In this document: piece by piece, positions 34,762 to 42,865 of the stretch | Layout: each line of letters starts with the position of its first letter | Position numbering within the stretch: position 1 is the stretch's first letter | Assembly: GCF_001412655.1 (NCBI RefSeq) | Contig: NZ_CP012996.1 | Coordinates: forward strand, 4,898,001-4,962,000 | Source of the DNA: Pedobacter sp. PACM 27299 | GTDB taxonomy: Bacteria > Bacteroidota > Bacteroidia > Sphingobacteriales > Sphingobacteriaceae | Reading direction: 5' to 3' | DNA: 64,000 nt | The notes under the pieces: generated by a model | Told to the model about the DNA's origin: nothing | The model's database searches: none | The model's input: only the letters and a program-made list of their open reading frames with translations | Program-made: the position numbers and the translations under genes

Positions 34762-37700
34762 TTAAAATTTAACACTTAAATTCAATCCGTAGCTTCTCGT
34801 GCGTGGCACACCGAACTGCTCAATACCCTGTGCATTTCCTGCACTAAACACAGATTCAGGATCTACATTTGGTGTTTTCTTGTAAAGGATAAAAAGATTA
34901 CGACCTACCAATGAGAGGGTAGCAGAACTCAATTTGGATAACATTTTCACTTTACTTACTGGCAGCTGATAGCTCAGGACCACCTGACGCAGTTTAATAA
35001 AGCTGGCATCATAAACAAATAATGAAGAGATGTTCCTGAAACCATCGCCATAATATTTCTCCAGTAAGGAAGGATCGATTACCATATTTACAGGATTTCC
35101 GGCAACATCCACCCCGTTAATTGGCACACCTGTATCGCGGCCATCAAGGGTCATTTTTGTTAACCCCATACGGGTTCCGTATAAGTCAGTACCAGAGTAT
35201 AAACTTCCTCCGAATTTGCCGTCAATCAAGACGTTCAAACTAAACTTCTTGTACCTGAAATCATTAGAAAAACCTACTGCCCAAGGATGCACTCCTTGTC
35301 CTAATTGCTCAAGAGGCCCTGGAACTGGAGTAGCTACCCCACCAGAAACATTATATACCGTTTTTCCATTTGCATCTTTCGTTTCTCTTCTACCCATGAT
35401 TACACTGTAAGGGCTACCCACCTGACTATAGATGTAAGCGTAACCATTTACTGCAGAAGCCATCACAATAGAGTTCAGGTTTTCAGCCAACTGTAAAACC
35501 TCATTTTTGTTATAAGCAGTATTTACACTGGTATTCCAGGAGAAATTTGCCTGATCAATTAGCTTTCCGCTGATCAATAACTCGACCCCTTTATTGCTGA
35601 TTTCACCCACATTTAATAAAGCTGTTCTATAACCCGATCCTGTAGAAACTGTAGTTTCTACAATATCTTTAGTGGTACTTCTATTATACCAGGCAAAGTC
35701 AATTCCTAAACGATTCTGAAATAAAGAGGCTTCAAAACCCGCTTCAAAAGTAGTAGAGGTTAAAGGACTTAAATTAGGATTGGGAATTCGAGTACTGGTA
35801 ACCTGCTGTAATTGTTGTCCGAGGTGCCCGTTTTGAATCATCGAATAAGAAGGATTCAACGCATAAGGATCCGGAGTTGCTCCTCCTACCTGTGCCCATG
35901 AAGAGCGCAATTTCGCATATTGAATCCAGGAAGGCATTTTCAAGATCGACGAAAGGATGATACTCGTTCCAATCGAAGGATAGAAAATCGTGTTATTCTT
36001 AGGGGCCAAGGTAGAAAACCAATCCTGACGTCCAGTTAAAGTCAGGAAAACCAAGTTCTTATAGTCCAGATCTGCAGAGCCAAATAATGAAGAAGTTTTC
36101 GTTTTTCCATAAGGATAAGTGGTGGTTACTGTTCCCAGATTAGAGATCGAATAGAAATTAGGGGTGATAAAATCTTTCCCCTGAATGAGCACTTCATCCC
36201 TTGCAGAAGAGCGATTATTGACACCAAACAAAGCGTTTAAGGAGAAGTCTTTCAGCAAATTCTGCTTATTATAATTGATCGTTACTTCACTATTGATCGT
36301 AGTTAAATTAGACCTTTCTTCTTTTGCACCTCCTAAGGGCGTATATAGAGAGCCTGTTGGCACAATGCCCAGGTACTTAAAGTCATTATAATCCTGTCCG
36401 ATCCTTGCATTGAAGAACAATTCCGGTAAAAGGTTCAACTTCAGGTTAACCATGGATAAAAAGCGGTTTCTGGTATCGTTCTTCTGGAACTTGTTGACCA
36501 CAAAATAAGGATTACTTGCAATTGGAACTGGATTCCATGCGATTTCATTGCCATTAGCATCGTATCCAGGAGCCAGATTACGAATATCAACGGTATTCCC
36601 AATCATATAAGTTCCCCAGTTGGGATTACCATAAGCATCATTTACCACCGTTCTGTTTTTCGCGTTCTCCAGGTTATATTGCATCACCGCATCAATCCTC
36701 AGCCATTTAGAAAGCACCAGCTCTCCTGCAAAATTGAAAGTTTTTCTATTGAAATTAGTATTGGGAACGATACTTCTATTGTTCATATCCGACAATGAAA
36801 AACGACCGTTGGCGGATTCACTTCCACCAGAAAGTGCCAATGTATTGGTTGTAGTGGTTCCGGTTTGGTAAAAGTTTTGAATGTTACCTTTCTGTGGGCT
36901 ATAAGGCCTTTTTACACCATCAAACTGGATCACATCAGAACCGTCAATTTTGGCACCCCAGGAAGAACGTCCCGCAGCAATTGCATCTGCCTGTGTCACT
37001 GGTTTTGTTCCGTTTTTACCTGAACCATATTCATATTGCCAGTCCGGAATAACAACCGGTGATTCCATCGTAAAACCAGAATTGAAATCAATTCCTAAAC
37101 CTTTCTGTGCACCACCTCTTTTAGTTTTGATCAGAATTACCCCATTGGAGGCCAGAGAACCGTATAAAGCAGCAGCAGTACCACCTTTTAAAATAGTAAT
37201 ACTTTGGATATCGTCTGGATTAATCCCTGCAATTCCATCTCCACGATCTATGTTTAGGCCATTGGCGATCCCGTCCGATGTATAACCTTCCGTTAAGGGC
37301 AATCCCAACAAAGTATTGTCGATTGGCATATCGTTGACTACATACAAAGGCTGGTTATTCCCGTTTAAAGAACCATTTCCCCTAATGATCACCCTACTCG
37401 ATCCGCTTGGCCCCGTAGCAGTACTGGTTGCATTTACTCCTGCAACTTTACCCACAAGCGCATTGGCCAAATTCGTTTCTCTTGCTTGTGTAAACTCCGT
37501 ACCCTTTACTTCCGTTAAAGCGTAAGGAAGGGCTTTACGGTCTTTCTTAATTCCCATTGCAGTAACGACCACCTGATTCAAGGTATTTTCTTCCGCAGGA
37601 GAAAGTTCTACCTCCAGCTGTTTTTCAAACTGAACAGTTACTTCTTTTCTTTTATATCCGATGTAAGTAAAGACCAATACCTGTGGTCCTTCTGGGATGT

Positions 37701-37932
37701 TCAGCACAAAATTTCCTTTTTCATCTGTTTTCGTTCCTTTAGTTGGATCTGATTTTAAAAACACAGATACACCAGGAATAGAAAGCTGATCATCCGAAGC
37801 GGTTACGCGACCTTTAATTTCTCGCACATTCACCCCTACATGAGCGTAGGGAGGTAACGTAGCAAATACTGCTGTTGAAAGTACCGGTATCGGCCCGAGC
37901 AACAGAAATAACAATGGTAGTTTTCGAATCAT
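34762..37932 (-). CDS. SusC/RagA-type TonB-linked outer-membrane transporter
   Basis: This 1056-residue protein has a signal peptide, a carboxypeptidase-regulatory-like domain (about 38-115, IKGRVTASDDQLSIPGVSV), the SusC-type plug (ALVGKVAGVNATS, RVIIRGNGSL, KGGTAAALYGS), a 22-strand barrel and a C-terminal LNLSVKF. It imports a ligand using TonB energy together with the SusD lid encoded next. The promoter region shows a TATATTTG -7 element, a palindromic TTGCA operator and a (TTGG)12 tract between promoter and start codon. No sigma/anti-sigma pair is adjacent, so a metalloregulator may control it instead. Confidence 0.94.
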   Translation of the reverse strand: MIRKLPLLFLLLGPIPVLSTAVFATLPPYAHVGVNVREIKGRVTASDDQLSIPGVSVFLKSDPTKGTKTDEKGNFVLNIPEGPQVLVFTYIGYKRKEVTVQFEKQLEVELSPAEENTLNQVVVTAMGIKKDRKALPYALTEVKGTEFTQARETNLANALVGKVAGVNATSTATGPSGSSRVIIRGNGSLNGNNQPLYVVNDMPIDNTLLGLPLTEGYTSDGIANGLNIDRGDGIAGINPDDIQSITILKGGTAAALYGSLASNGVILIKTKRGGAQKGLGIDFNSGFTMESPVVIPDWQYEYGSGKNGTKPVTQADAIAAGRSSWGAKIDGSDVIQFDGVKRPYSPQKGNIQNFYQTGTTTTNTLALSGGSESANGRFSLSDMNNRSIVPNTNFNRKTFNFAGELVLSKWLRIDAVMQYNLENAKNRTVVNDAYGNPNWGTYMIGNTVDIRNLAPGYDANGNEIAWNPVPIASNPYFVVNKFQKNDTRNRFLSMVNLKLNLLPELFFNARIGQDYNDFKYLGIVPTGSLYTPLGGAKEERSNLTTINSEVTINYNKQNLLKDFSLNALFGVNNRSSARDEVLIQGKDFITPNFYSISNLGTVTTTYPYGKTKTSSLFGSADLDYKNLVFLTLTGRQDWFSTLAPKNNTIFYPSIGTSIILSSILKMPSWIQYAKLRSSWAQVGGATPDPYALNPSYSMIQNGHLGQQLQQVTSTRIPNPNLSPLTSTTFEAGFEASLFQNRLGIDFAWYNRSTTKDIVETTVSTGSGYRTALLNVGEISNKGVELLISGKLIDQANFSWNTSVNTAYNKNEVLQLAENLNSIVMASAVNGYAYIYSQVGSPYSVIMGRRETKDANGKTVYNVSGGVATPVPGPLEQLGQGVHPWAVGFSNDFRYKKFSLNVLIDGKFGGSLYSGTDLYGTRMGLTKMTLDGRDTGVPINGVDVAGNPVNMVIDPSLLEKYYGDGFRNISSLFVYDASFIKLRQVVLSYQLPVSKVKMLSKLSSATLSLVGRNLFILYKKTPNVDPESVFSAGNAQGIEQFGVPRTRSYGLNLSVKF

Positions 37933-37944
37933 GGTTTTTAGGTT

Positions 37945-37993
37945 TGGTTGGTTGGTTGGTTGGTTGGTTGGTTGGTTGGTTGGTTGGTTGGTT
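37945..37993 (-). repeat. (TTGG)12 tetranucleotide tract in the SusC leader
   Basis: Twelve perfect TGGT units plus one base run from 37945 to 37993; on the SusC mRNA the tract reads AACC repeats. It lies between the -7 element (37998-38005) and the ATG at 37932. Such tracts slip during replication and commonly vary in length between cells. Confidence 0.95.
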
Positions 37994-37997
37994 AAGT

Positions 37998-38052
37998 CAA
38001 ATATAGAATTTTTTTAGATAATTTGCATATTATTTGCAATTATTTTTTGCAA
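37998..38052 (-). promoter_or_regulatory. SusC promoter with operator D
   Basis: Reading leftward, TATATTTG at 38005-37998 matches the -7 consensus and is identical to the boxes of the lipoprotein and MerC genes. Upstream, TTGCATATTATTTGCAA at 38023-38039 is a copy of the TTGCAA-N5-TTGCAA palindrome with one changed base. A third half-site TTGCAA follows at 38047-38052. The region between here and slyD holds no gene. Confidence 0.6.
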
Positions 38053-38218
38053 CTAAAATAATAAGATAAACAGGTTGCTCCAAAAAACTGGTCAATAAAA
38101 GGAAATAAAAACCACAAGAAAAATACATTCAAATAAATTAAATGCATATAAAACCAGAACAGGTTGGTCTGGAAATTAGTAAAAGAACAGTAAGTAAAGG
38201 AGATTAAAAACTGTCTAA

Positions 38219-38235
38219 TTGCAAAAAATATGCAA
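38219..38235. promoter_or_regulatory. Operator-like palindrome E
   Basis: TTGCAAAAAATATGCAA has the same half-sites and spacing as operators A-D. It lies about 220 bases upstream of the SusC promoter, next to the slyD terminator. A distant auxiliary site is possible; in this AT-rich spacer a chance match is also possible. Confidence 0.35.
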
Positions 38236-38241
38236 CAAAAA

Positions 38242-38275
38242 AAAATAGGGTATCCTGATCAGGATACCCTATTTT
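38242..38275. terminator. Terminator of slyD (34-bp perfect palindrome)
   Basis: AAAATAGGGTATCCTGA is followed directly by its reverse complement. The A and T runs make it usable in both directions; it lies 18 bases beyond the slyD stop. Confidence 0.88.
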
Positions 38276-38292
38276 ATATCATTTAAGATCTA

Positions 38293-38793
38293 CTAGTGAC
38301 CTTGGTGACCGTCTGCACCGTGTGCATGGCCATGACTTAATTCTTCTTCAGTTGCTTCACGCACAGAAAGGATTTTACCAGCAAAAATTAGGTTTTTACC
38401 AGCCATTGGGTGATTCAAATCTACAGAAACAGTAGTTTCGTGGATTGCAGTTACACCAGCTCTGAAATGGTTACCTTGGTTATCTTGCAAAGGAATTACA
38501 TCACCTACAGCAGGTAATCCAGCTTCTTTGAACATATCAATAGGTAAATCAGCGAAAGCTCCCGGATCTAAATCACCGTAACCATCAGCTGCAGAAAGCT
38601 CAAAGCTATACTCATCACCAACATTTAATCCAGCCAAATGCTCTTCAAACTTAGGCAACATCATTCCTGTACCATATAAAAACACTAGTGCATTTTGCTC
38701 ATCTGCTTTTTCTACGAAAACTTGTTGTCCTTCTTCATTAGTCGTATGCAATTCGTACGTTAATGATACTACTGTATTGGGTTTAATACTCAT
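38293..38793 (-). CDS. slyD: SlyD-type FKBP peptidyl-prolyl isomerase with His-rich tail
   Basis: This 166-residue protein has the split FKBP domain of SlyD: VSLTYELHTTNEEGQ, LVFLYGTGMMLPKFEEHL (active-site region), an IF chaperone insert around 70-120, then DLNHPMAGKNLIFAGKILSV. The tail HGHAHGADGHQGH is a metal-binding His cluster as in other SlyD proteins, though shorter than in E. coli. SlyD helps folding and can supply nickel or bind zinc. It is a single-gene unit with a palindrome in its leader. Confidence 0.9.
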   Translation of the reverse strand: MSIKPNTVVSLTYELHTTNEEGQQVFVEKADEQNALVFLYGTGMMLPKFEEHLAGLNVGDEYSFELSAADGYGDLDPGAFADLPIDMFKEAGLPAVGDVIPLQDNQGNHFRAGVTAIHETTVSVDLNHPMAGKNLIFAGKILSVREATEEELSHGHAHGADGHQGH

Positions 38794-38861
38794 TATGATG
38801 TTATTTTAGTTATCAATTTTAATGTTTCATCACCGGTTTTAGGCAAAATGACCTACCGGTT

Positions 38862-38895
38862 TTATGCCATTTGGCATAATAAGTTGGCAAATATA
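38862..38895 (-). promoter_or_regulatory. slyD promoter with palindrome TTATGCC-ATTT-GGCATAA
   Basis: Reading leftward, TATATTTG at 38895-38888 matches the -7 consensus. The perfect 7-base palindrome at 38862-38879 would then begin a few bases after the transcription start. ACCGGTTTTA also occurs twice nearby, at 38832 and 38855. Either a repressor site or a leader hairpin is possible. Confidence 0.5.
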
Positions 38896-39171
38896 ACCAG
38901 ATTTTTAATAAACCGGCTTTGTTTAATCGTGAGGGAATAGAATCTGTTTTAAAACCAACAATTAAACCGCCTTTATTGTTCGATACAAGCGCTTTAAAAA
39001 ATTTCATTCACATTCAAAATACAGCATCAGAAAAAGAACAGGAACCCGCTGATAGAATCAGCTATCATTGTTCTTATTGGTCAAATAACAATGATACTTC
39101 TACACCAATCATTAGTTACTTTGCTGGTATTGTTTTTGTATCTTAACTTCTACACACACAAAGAAAACCAA
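38896..39171. other. Spacer without a supported gene
   Basis: I find no convincing coding sequence. A 75-codon frame starting at 38919 has no family resemblance, and a hydrophobic stretch encoded near 39060-39150 runs into the broken secreted-protein gene that follows without a clear start. It reads as decayed sequence. Confidence 0.4.
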
Positions 39172-39484
39172 ATAAAAATATTAACGTTAGGCATCATCCT
39201 GTCTATTATTCCTACCTTAGTTCACAGCCAAACTACCCATTATAAATATATAAGTAGATTCTTTTGGTGATACCATTCTTGTTGATGAGAAAGACAATAC
39301 CATCGGTAAGCAGAAAAAAGATGTTTTTGGCAATACCCTAACAGAAGATGCGAACGGCAAAGTTATAGGTAAGCAAAAGAAAGACATTTTTGTAAACATT
39401 GTAGTGGAAGATGGTAAGGGTAAACGAATTGGAATTTACAAAACGGATATTTTTGGTCATAAAGTTTTTGTCTCAGATAAATAA
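39172..39484 (+). pseudogene. Broken gene for a secreted KDIFGN-repeat protein
   Basis: Frame one reads KILTLGIILSIIPTLVHSQ, a good signal peptide, but the codon where ATG is expected is ATA (39172-39174) and the frame stops at 39268-39270. The adjacent frame continues from about 39254 with DSFGDTILVDEK and about three units of the type G-x-x-IGKQKKD(I/V)FGN, ending at 39484. A shift of four bases in the TA-rich stretch near 39245-39257 would join them. The intact form would be a secreted protein of about 100 residues with 20-residue repeats, function unknown. Confidence 0.6.
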
Positions 39485-39547
39485 CAGAAAAAGCCATAGA
39501 TGCCCTTATCTTTAACCACTATTAAGAGCCGATAAATACCCTAAATC

Positions 39548-39730
39548 ATGATCAGATTAAATAACGAAACCCCAGCAGAAGTATTACAAGAAGTAAAAAA
39601 AGGAGATTTGGTAACGGATACGTTTAGTAAAACAGGCCTTGTAGAAGAAATTGAAACGTCTGATGATGGCTTATATAGGATTTACACCTTCCACCTGGTC
39701 ACTGGCAGAACTATTACCATCAAAAAGTAA
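39548..39730 (+). CDS. Small protein of unknown function (60 residues)
   Basis: The protein begins MIRLNNETPAEVLQEVKKGD and has a strand-rich second half (GLYRIYTFHLVTGRTITIKK), suggesting a small beta-barrel such as an SH3-like fold. Acidic and basic residues are balanced and no signal peptide is present. It stands alone in a gene-poor stretch between a pseudogene and the epimerase gene. Composition looks real, but no family is recognised. Confidence 0.5.
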   Translation: MIRLNNETPAEVLQEVKKGDLVTDTFSKTGLVEEIETSDDGLYRIYTFHLVTGRTITIKK

Positions 39731-40110
39731 TTCCTGTGTGCTTAAAAAAATCATGCTGTATGTAAAGGTTATTCCTGATCATGTAAAGGCCCATGACTTA
39801 AATAAAGGTTATTCTTGCGAGCCTGCTAGCTTTTCTTCTTAATTTTCAAAGAATTTAATGCTGGTATTATTCACATGTAAGGTGGCCATAAATCCTTGGT
39901 AATAGTCATGCGCATGAACCTTAGCACTGTGTTTCTGATAAAATCATCATCCGTACTTAACAAAATGAGGGCGGTTTGCAGTTGGCATAATGCAAGAAAT
40001 CAAGGGAGAATTCATCATTATCGTTGTTTTTCTAAAAATAAAAAGAAAGGCATAGCCGGATAGGGACAAATGACACAAAATCGGTAATTTTAAGAAAAAC
40101 AAGGACCGCC
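39731..40110. other. Gene-poor spacer with a possible coding remnant
   Basis: TAAAGGTTATTC is repeated directly at 39763 and 39803. On the minus strand between about 39985 and 39841 two frames together read like one protein end: ALILLSTDDDF in one and HAHDYYQGFMATLHVNNTS up to a stop in the next, as after a frameshift. I cannot name a family. No start codon, promoter or mobile-element border is evident. Confidence 0.35.
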
Positions 40111-41205
40111 ATGAAGATCAGCCATACAGAAATATATCGCTTTAGTATCCCTATGATTCCATTTGTGATTGCCACTGGGACTATGGATTTCGCTCAGAAT
40201 GTGTTGATCAGAATCCATACCGATACTGGAATTTATGGCCTGGGCGAATGCTCTGCCTTTCCAATGATTGTAGGTGAAACCCAGGAAACTTGTCTGGCCA
40301 TGGCAAAAGTCTTTGCTAAAATACTGATTGGGAAAGACCCCCTGGATATCCCTGAGAGAATGAACGACTTAATGGGTTATGCCCACAATGGAACCATCAA
40401 AAGTGCGTTTGACATGGCCTTATTTGACATTTCAGCAAAACACGCTGAACAACCACTCTATCAATTTCTTGGCGGACAAAACAGAATCGTAGAAACAGAC
40501 ATGACCATTGGTATTGATACCCCTGAGACCATGGCCAATACCGCTTTAAAATATCAAGAACAGGGATGCAACATATTAAAAATAAAACTGGGTAAAAACA
40601 TTAAAGACGACATCGAGCGTGTGAAACAGATCCGTCAGGCCGTAGGAGAAAACATAAAAATTCGCCTGGATGCCAATCAGGGATGGAGTTTTGATGATGC
40701 GCTATTCGGATTGGGGAAACTTGCTGAACACAACATAGAGTTTTGCGAACAGCCCATGAGAACATGGTATGACGACCAACTACCAGAATTAAACCTCAAT
40801 TCTCCGGTTAAAATCATGGCTGATGAAAGCTGTTACAACCATCATGATGCACGTAGACTCATCAACAGTAAATCTTGCGAATACCTAAACATCAAATTCT
40901 CCAAATCCGGAGGTATTCTGGAAGCCCAAAAGATCCATGAAATCGCATTGCAAACCGGCACAAAATGTATGATTGGCAGTATGCTGGAAAGTCGAATCGC
41001 AACCAGTGCCAACCTTCATTTTGCTTTATCCAGCCCAAATGTGGTGTTCTTTGACCTGGATACCTGCCTACTTGGACATCTCCTGGACCCCGCAATAGGC
41101 GGTGTTACTTACAATGGCTATTTGCTGGAAGTTCCTGAGACTCCCGGCATTGGAGCAGATGCGGATCCTGAATTCTTGAAAACATGCGAGCTTTTTATAG
41201 TCTGA
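40111..41205 (+). CDS. Dipeptide epimerase (enolase superfamily, MLE subgroup)
   Basis: This 364-residue enzyme has the enolase-superfamily capping domain and barrel. The K-x-K general base is in LKIKLGK (near 157-159), the metal ligands in LDANQGW (near 187), CEQP (near 214) and ADES (near 237), and the second Lys in IKFSKSGG (near 265). The D-x-D in FFDLDT near the end is the mark of dipeptide epimerases, where it binds the substrate ammonium group. The usual reaction is L-Ala-D-Glu to L-Ala-L-Glu during murein peptide recycling. A lysozyme and a dipeptidase gene nearby fit this role. Confidence 0.88.
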   Translation: MKISHTEIYRFSIPMIPFVIATGTMDFAQNVLIRIHTDTGIYGLGECSAFPMIVGETQETCLAMAKVFAKILIGKDPLDIPERMNDLMGYAHNGTIKSAFDMALFDISAKHAEQPLYQFLGGQNRIVETDMTIGIDTPETMANTALKYQEQGCNILKIKLGKNIKDDIERVKQIRQAVGENIKIRLDANQGWSFDDALFGLGKLAEHNIEFCEQPMRTWYDDQLPELNLNSPVKIMADESCYNHHDARRLINSKSCEYLNIKFSKSGGILEAQKIHEIALQTGTKCMIGSMLESRIATSANLHFALSSPNVVFFDLDTCLLGHLLDPAIGGVTYNGYLLEVPETPGIGADADPEFLKTCELFIV

Positions 41206-41336
41206 TATCTATTCAGTCAAATCAAACTCCCCTGCTTAACCCAACAAATCCATCCGGTTTTCAACGCATCTTTTTAGAGAAAAAAATTGTAAATCCCGTA
41301 TAAACAACCTTGACATTTTTAATCCATTTTGTTAGT

Positions 41337-41348
41337 TTAGTCAACTAA
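41337..41348. promoter_or_regulatory. Probable MarR operator (TTAGT-CA-ACTAA)
   Basis: A 12-base palindrome lies 22 bases upstream of the MarR-family gene, and AT-rich inverted repeats of this kind are typical MarR binding sites. Autoregulation is the simplest reading. Confidence 0.5.
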
Positions 41349-41369
41349 GTTTACAAAACCACCACATTA

Positions 41370-41843
41370 ATGATAGACTACCATAAACAAGCTGTGCTTT
41401 TTAAACAGCTATATGTCCTCAAGAAGTTAACAGACGATTGGGGAGATAAAAATATATGCCACCTACATCAGCCGCATTTCAACATGGCTTTCCTACCTTT
41501 TTTCATGGCCGTAGGATTGAGTGGAAAATCCAGCAGTGCCATTGCTGCGGACTTAAAAGTAAGCAGACAGGCAACAGGAAAAATCATGAAAGAACTAGAG
41601 CAGAGCGGCTTGATTAAAGCAGAAAAAAGCACAATTGATGCTCGCGCGAACCTTTTGCAATTGACCGAAGAAGGTCGGAAATTCTACCTTCAAGTGGCGC
41701 AGCAGGCCAGTTTACTCAGTAGTAAATACGAAAAACTAATCGGAAAGAAACAACTGGAAATGATGACAGAAACAATGGAAAAAATGATTCATTTTCATGA
41801 GAAACTAAACCAATGCCACCTCCTCGGTGGCACATGCGGTTAG
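41370..41843 (+). CDS. MarR-family transcriptional regulator
   Basis: This 157-residue protein has a winged-helix core at about 48-115: SSAIAADLKVSRQATGKIMKEL (helix-turn-helix), then the wing AEKSTIDARANLLQLTEEG with the conserved D-x-R. N- and C-terminal helices form the dimer. Cys, His and Met residues at both ends (CHLHQPHF, QCHLLGGTCG) could sense redox or metal, but this is speculative. It ends one base before the convergent GH25 gene. A palindrome upstream suggests it represses itself. Confidence 0.87.
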   Translation: MIDYHKQAVLFKQLYVLKKLTDDWGDKNICHLHQPHFNMAFLPFFMAVGLSGKSSSAIAADLKVSRQATGKIMKELEQSGLIKAEKSTIDARANLLQLTEEGRKFYLQVAQQASLLSSKYEKLIGKKQLEMMTETMEKMIHFHEKLNQCHLLGGTCG

Positions 41844-42788
41844 CTAGTAACTGAGGATTTTAGGAATCCTCAGTCGCTCAAAAGCAGTACTATCACCATT
41901 AAACGCATTAAAATCCACTACATGATTGATCCCTGTAATCCGTGCTTTATCTGAATGCTGCCAGAAAAACCAATTGGTATCTCCGCTGACTTTCAGTTTT
42001 GCCTGATGATAATGGGCAATCCATAATGGATATTCATCGAAATGTCCTTTCAAATAATCTCTATAAAAAGTAAGGCCGGAATAAATAATCGGCTTTACCT
42101 TCGTTTTCTTCTCTACATAGCTGATAAAATCCTGGAGTTCCTTACGCATACTCGCTGGATCTACCCCATTCAATTGCTCAATATCCACTACTGGCGGTAA
42201 ATCTCCCTCCTCAAATTTCACCGTCTGCAGGAAAAACTTAGCTTGCCATTCGCCAGATTTTTGTGGCCTAAAAAAATGATAAGCACCGCAAATAACCCCA
42301 GCCTTTGCCGCTTCTCTCCAATTGCGCTGAAAATAAGGATCTACACTTAAAATACCTTCGGTAGCTTTTATAAACGCGAATTTAACCTGCACCTCATCCT
42401 CTTTCATCGCCTTCACTTTACGCCAATCGATCTTTCCCTGGTAATAAGAAACATCAATACCGTGAATCGAATATTTCTTTGGAATACGGATATCAAAACT
42501 GCTGTACGTACGGTAATTCGGGTCTTGTCCCCAATCTTTCACCCAGCGCCAGGTAGAGCTGAACCCCTTAATGATATACCCGTAGTAAAATGGCGACAAT
42601 AAGATCAGCATTAAGCCCACAATGGCAAACTTCCATTCCATGGCCATAGGCTTCTTCTTTTTCACCACTTTCCGCCTCACTGGAGTCTTTGCTGCGGACT
42701 TTACTGCCGGCTTTTTTCTAGGGGCAGCTGGCTTTTTAGCAGCAGGTTCTTTTTTAAGTAAAGGAGAATTTGGAGGTATCAAAGGCAT
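41844..42788 (-). CDS. Membrane-anchored GH25 lysozyme-like protein
   Basis: This protein of about 314 residues has a cytosolic N-terminal tail rich in Lys, Ala and Pro, a single membrane segment (near 52-72, FAIVGLMLILLSPFYYGYII), and a periplasmic GH25 domain. Family motifs are GIDVSYYQGKIDW, FAFIKATEG, GAYHFF and the catalytic pair in VVDIEQ. GH25 enzymes cut the MurNAc-GlcNAc bond of peptidoglycan. I chose the start at 42788 (MPLIPPNSP); an ATG at 42824 would add twelve residues. It abuts the MarR gene tail to tail. Confidence 0.87.
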   Translation of the reverse strand: MPLIPPNSPLLKKEPAAKKPAAPRKKPAVKSAAKTPVRRKVVKKKKPMAMEWKFAIVGLMLILLSPFYYGYIIKGFSSTWRWVKDWGQDPNYRTYSSFDIRIPKKYSIHGIDVSYYQGKIDWRKVKAMKEDEVQVKFAFIKATEGILSVDPYFQRNWREAAKAGVICGAYHFFRPQKSGEWQAKFFLQTVKFEEGDLPPVVDIEQLNGVDPASMRKELQDFISYVEKKTKVKPIIYSGLTFYRDYLKGHFDEYPLWIAHYHQAKLKVSGDTNWFFWQHSDKARITGINHVVDFNAFNGDSTAFERLRIPKILSY

Positions 42789-42865
42789 GGGGTAAAAATA
42801 CAAAAGGGCAGCCGATTTGGCCACCCTTTTTTGAATAACTATTTATTCATTTTAGAAAAAAGCGC

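Noticed and set aside
31634..37932. Polysaccharide utilisation locus
   Set aside because: The SusCD pair has no glycosidase, surface glycan-binding protein or glycan sensor beside it; the partners are RidA and a dipeptidase.
38919..39146. 75-codon frame downstream of the slyD promoter region
   Set aside because: No family resemblance, and it overlaps the hydrophobic frame of the neighbouring pseudogene.
39763..39814. 12-base direct repeat as an insertion-sequence scar
   Set aside because: There are no inverted termini or transposase remnants, and the 40-base spacing fits no known element.
39651..39842. 63-codon frame overlapping the small gene at 39548-39730
   Set aside because: It shares bases with a more protein-like frame and its later part is unstructured AT-rich spacer.
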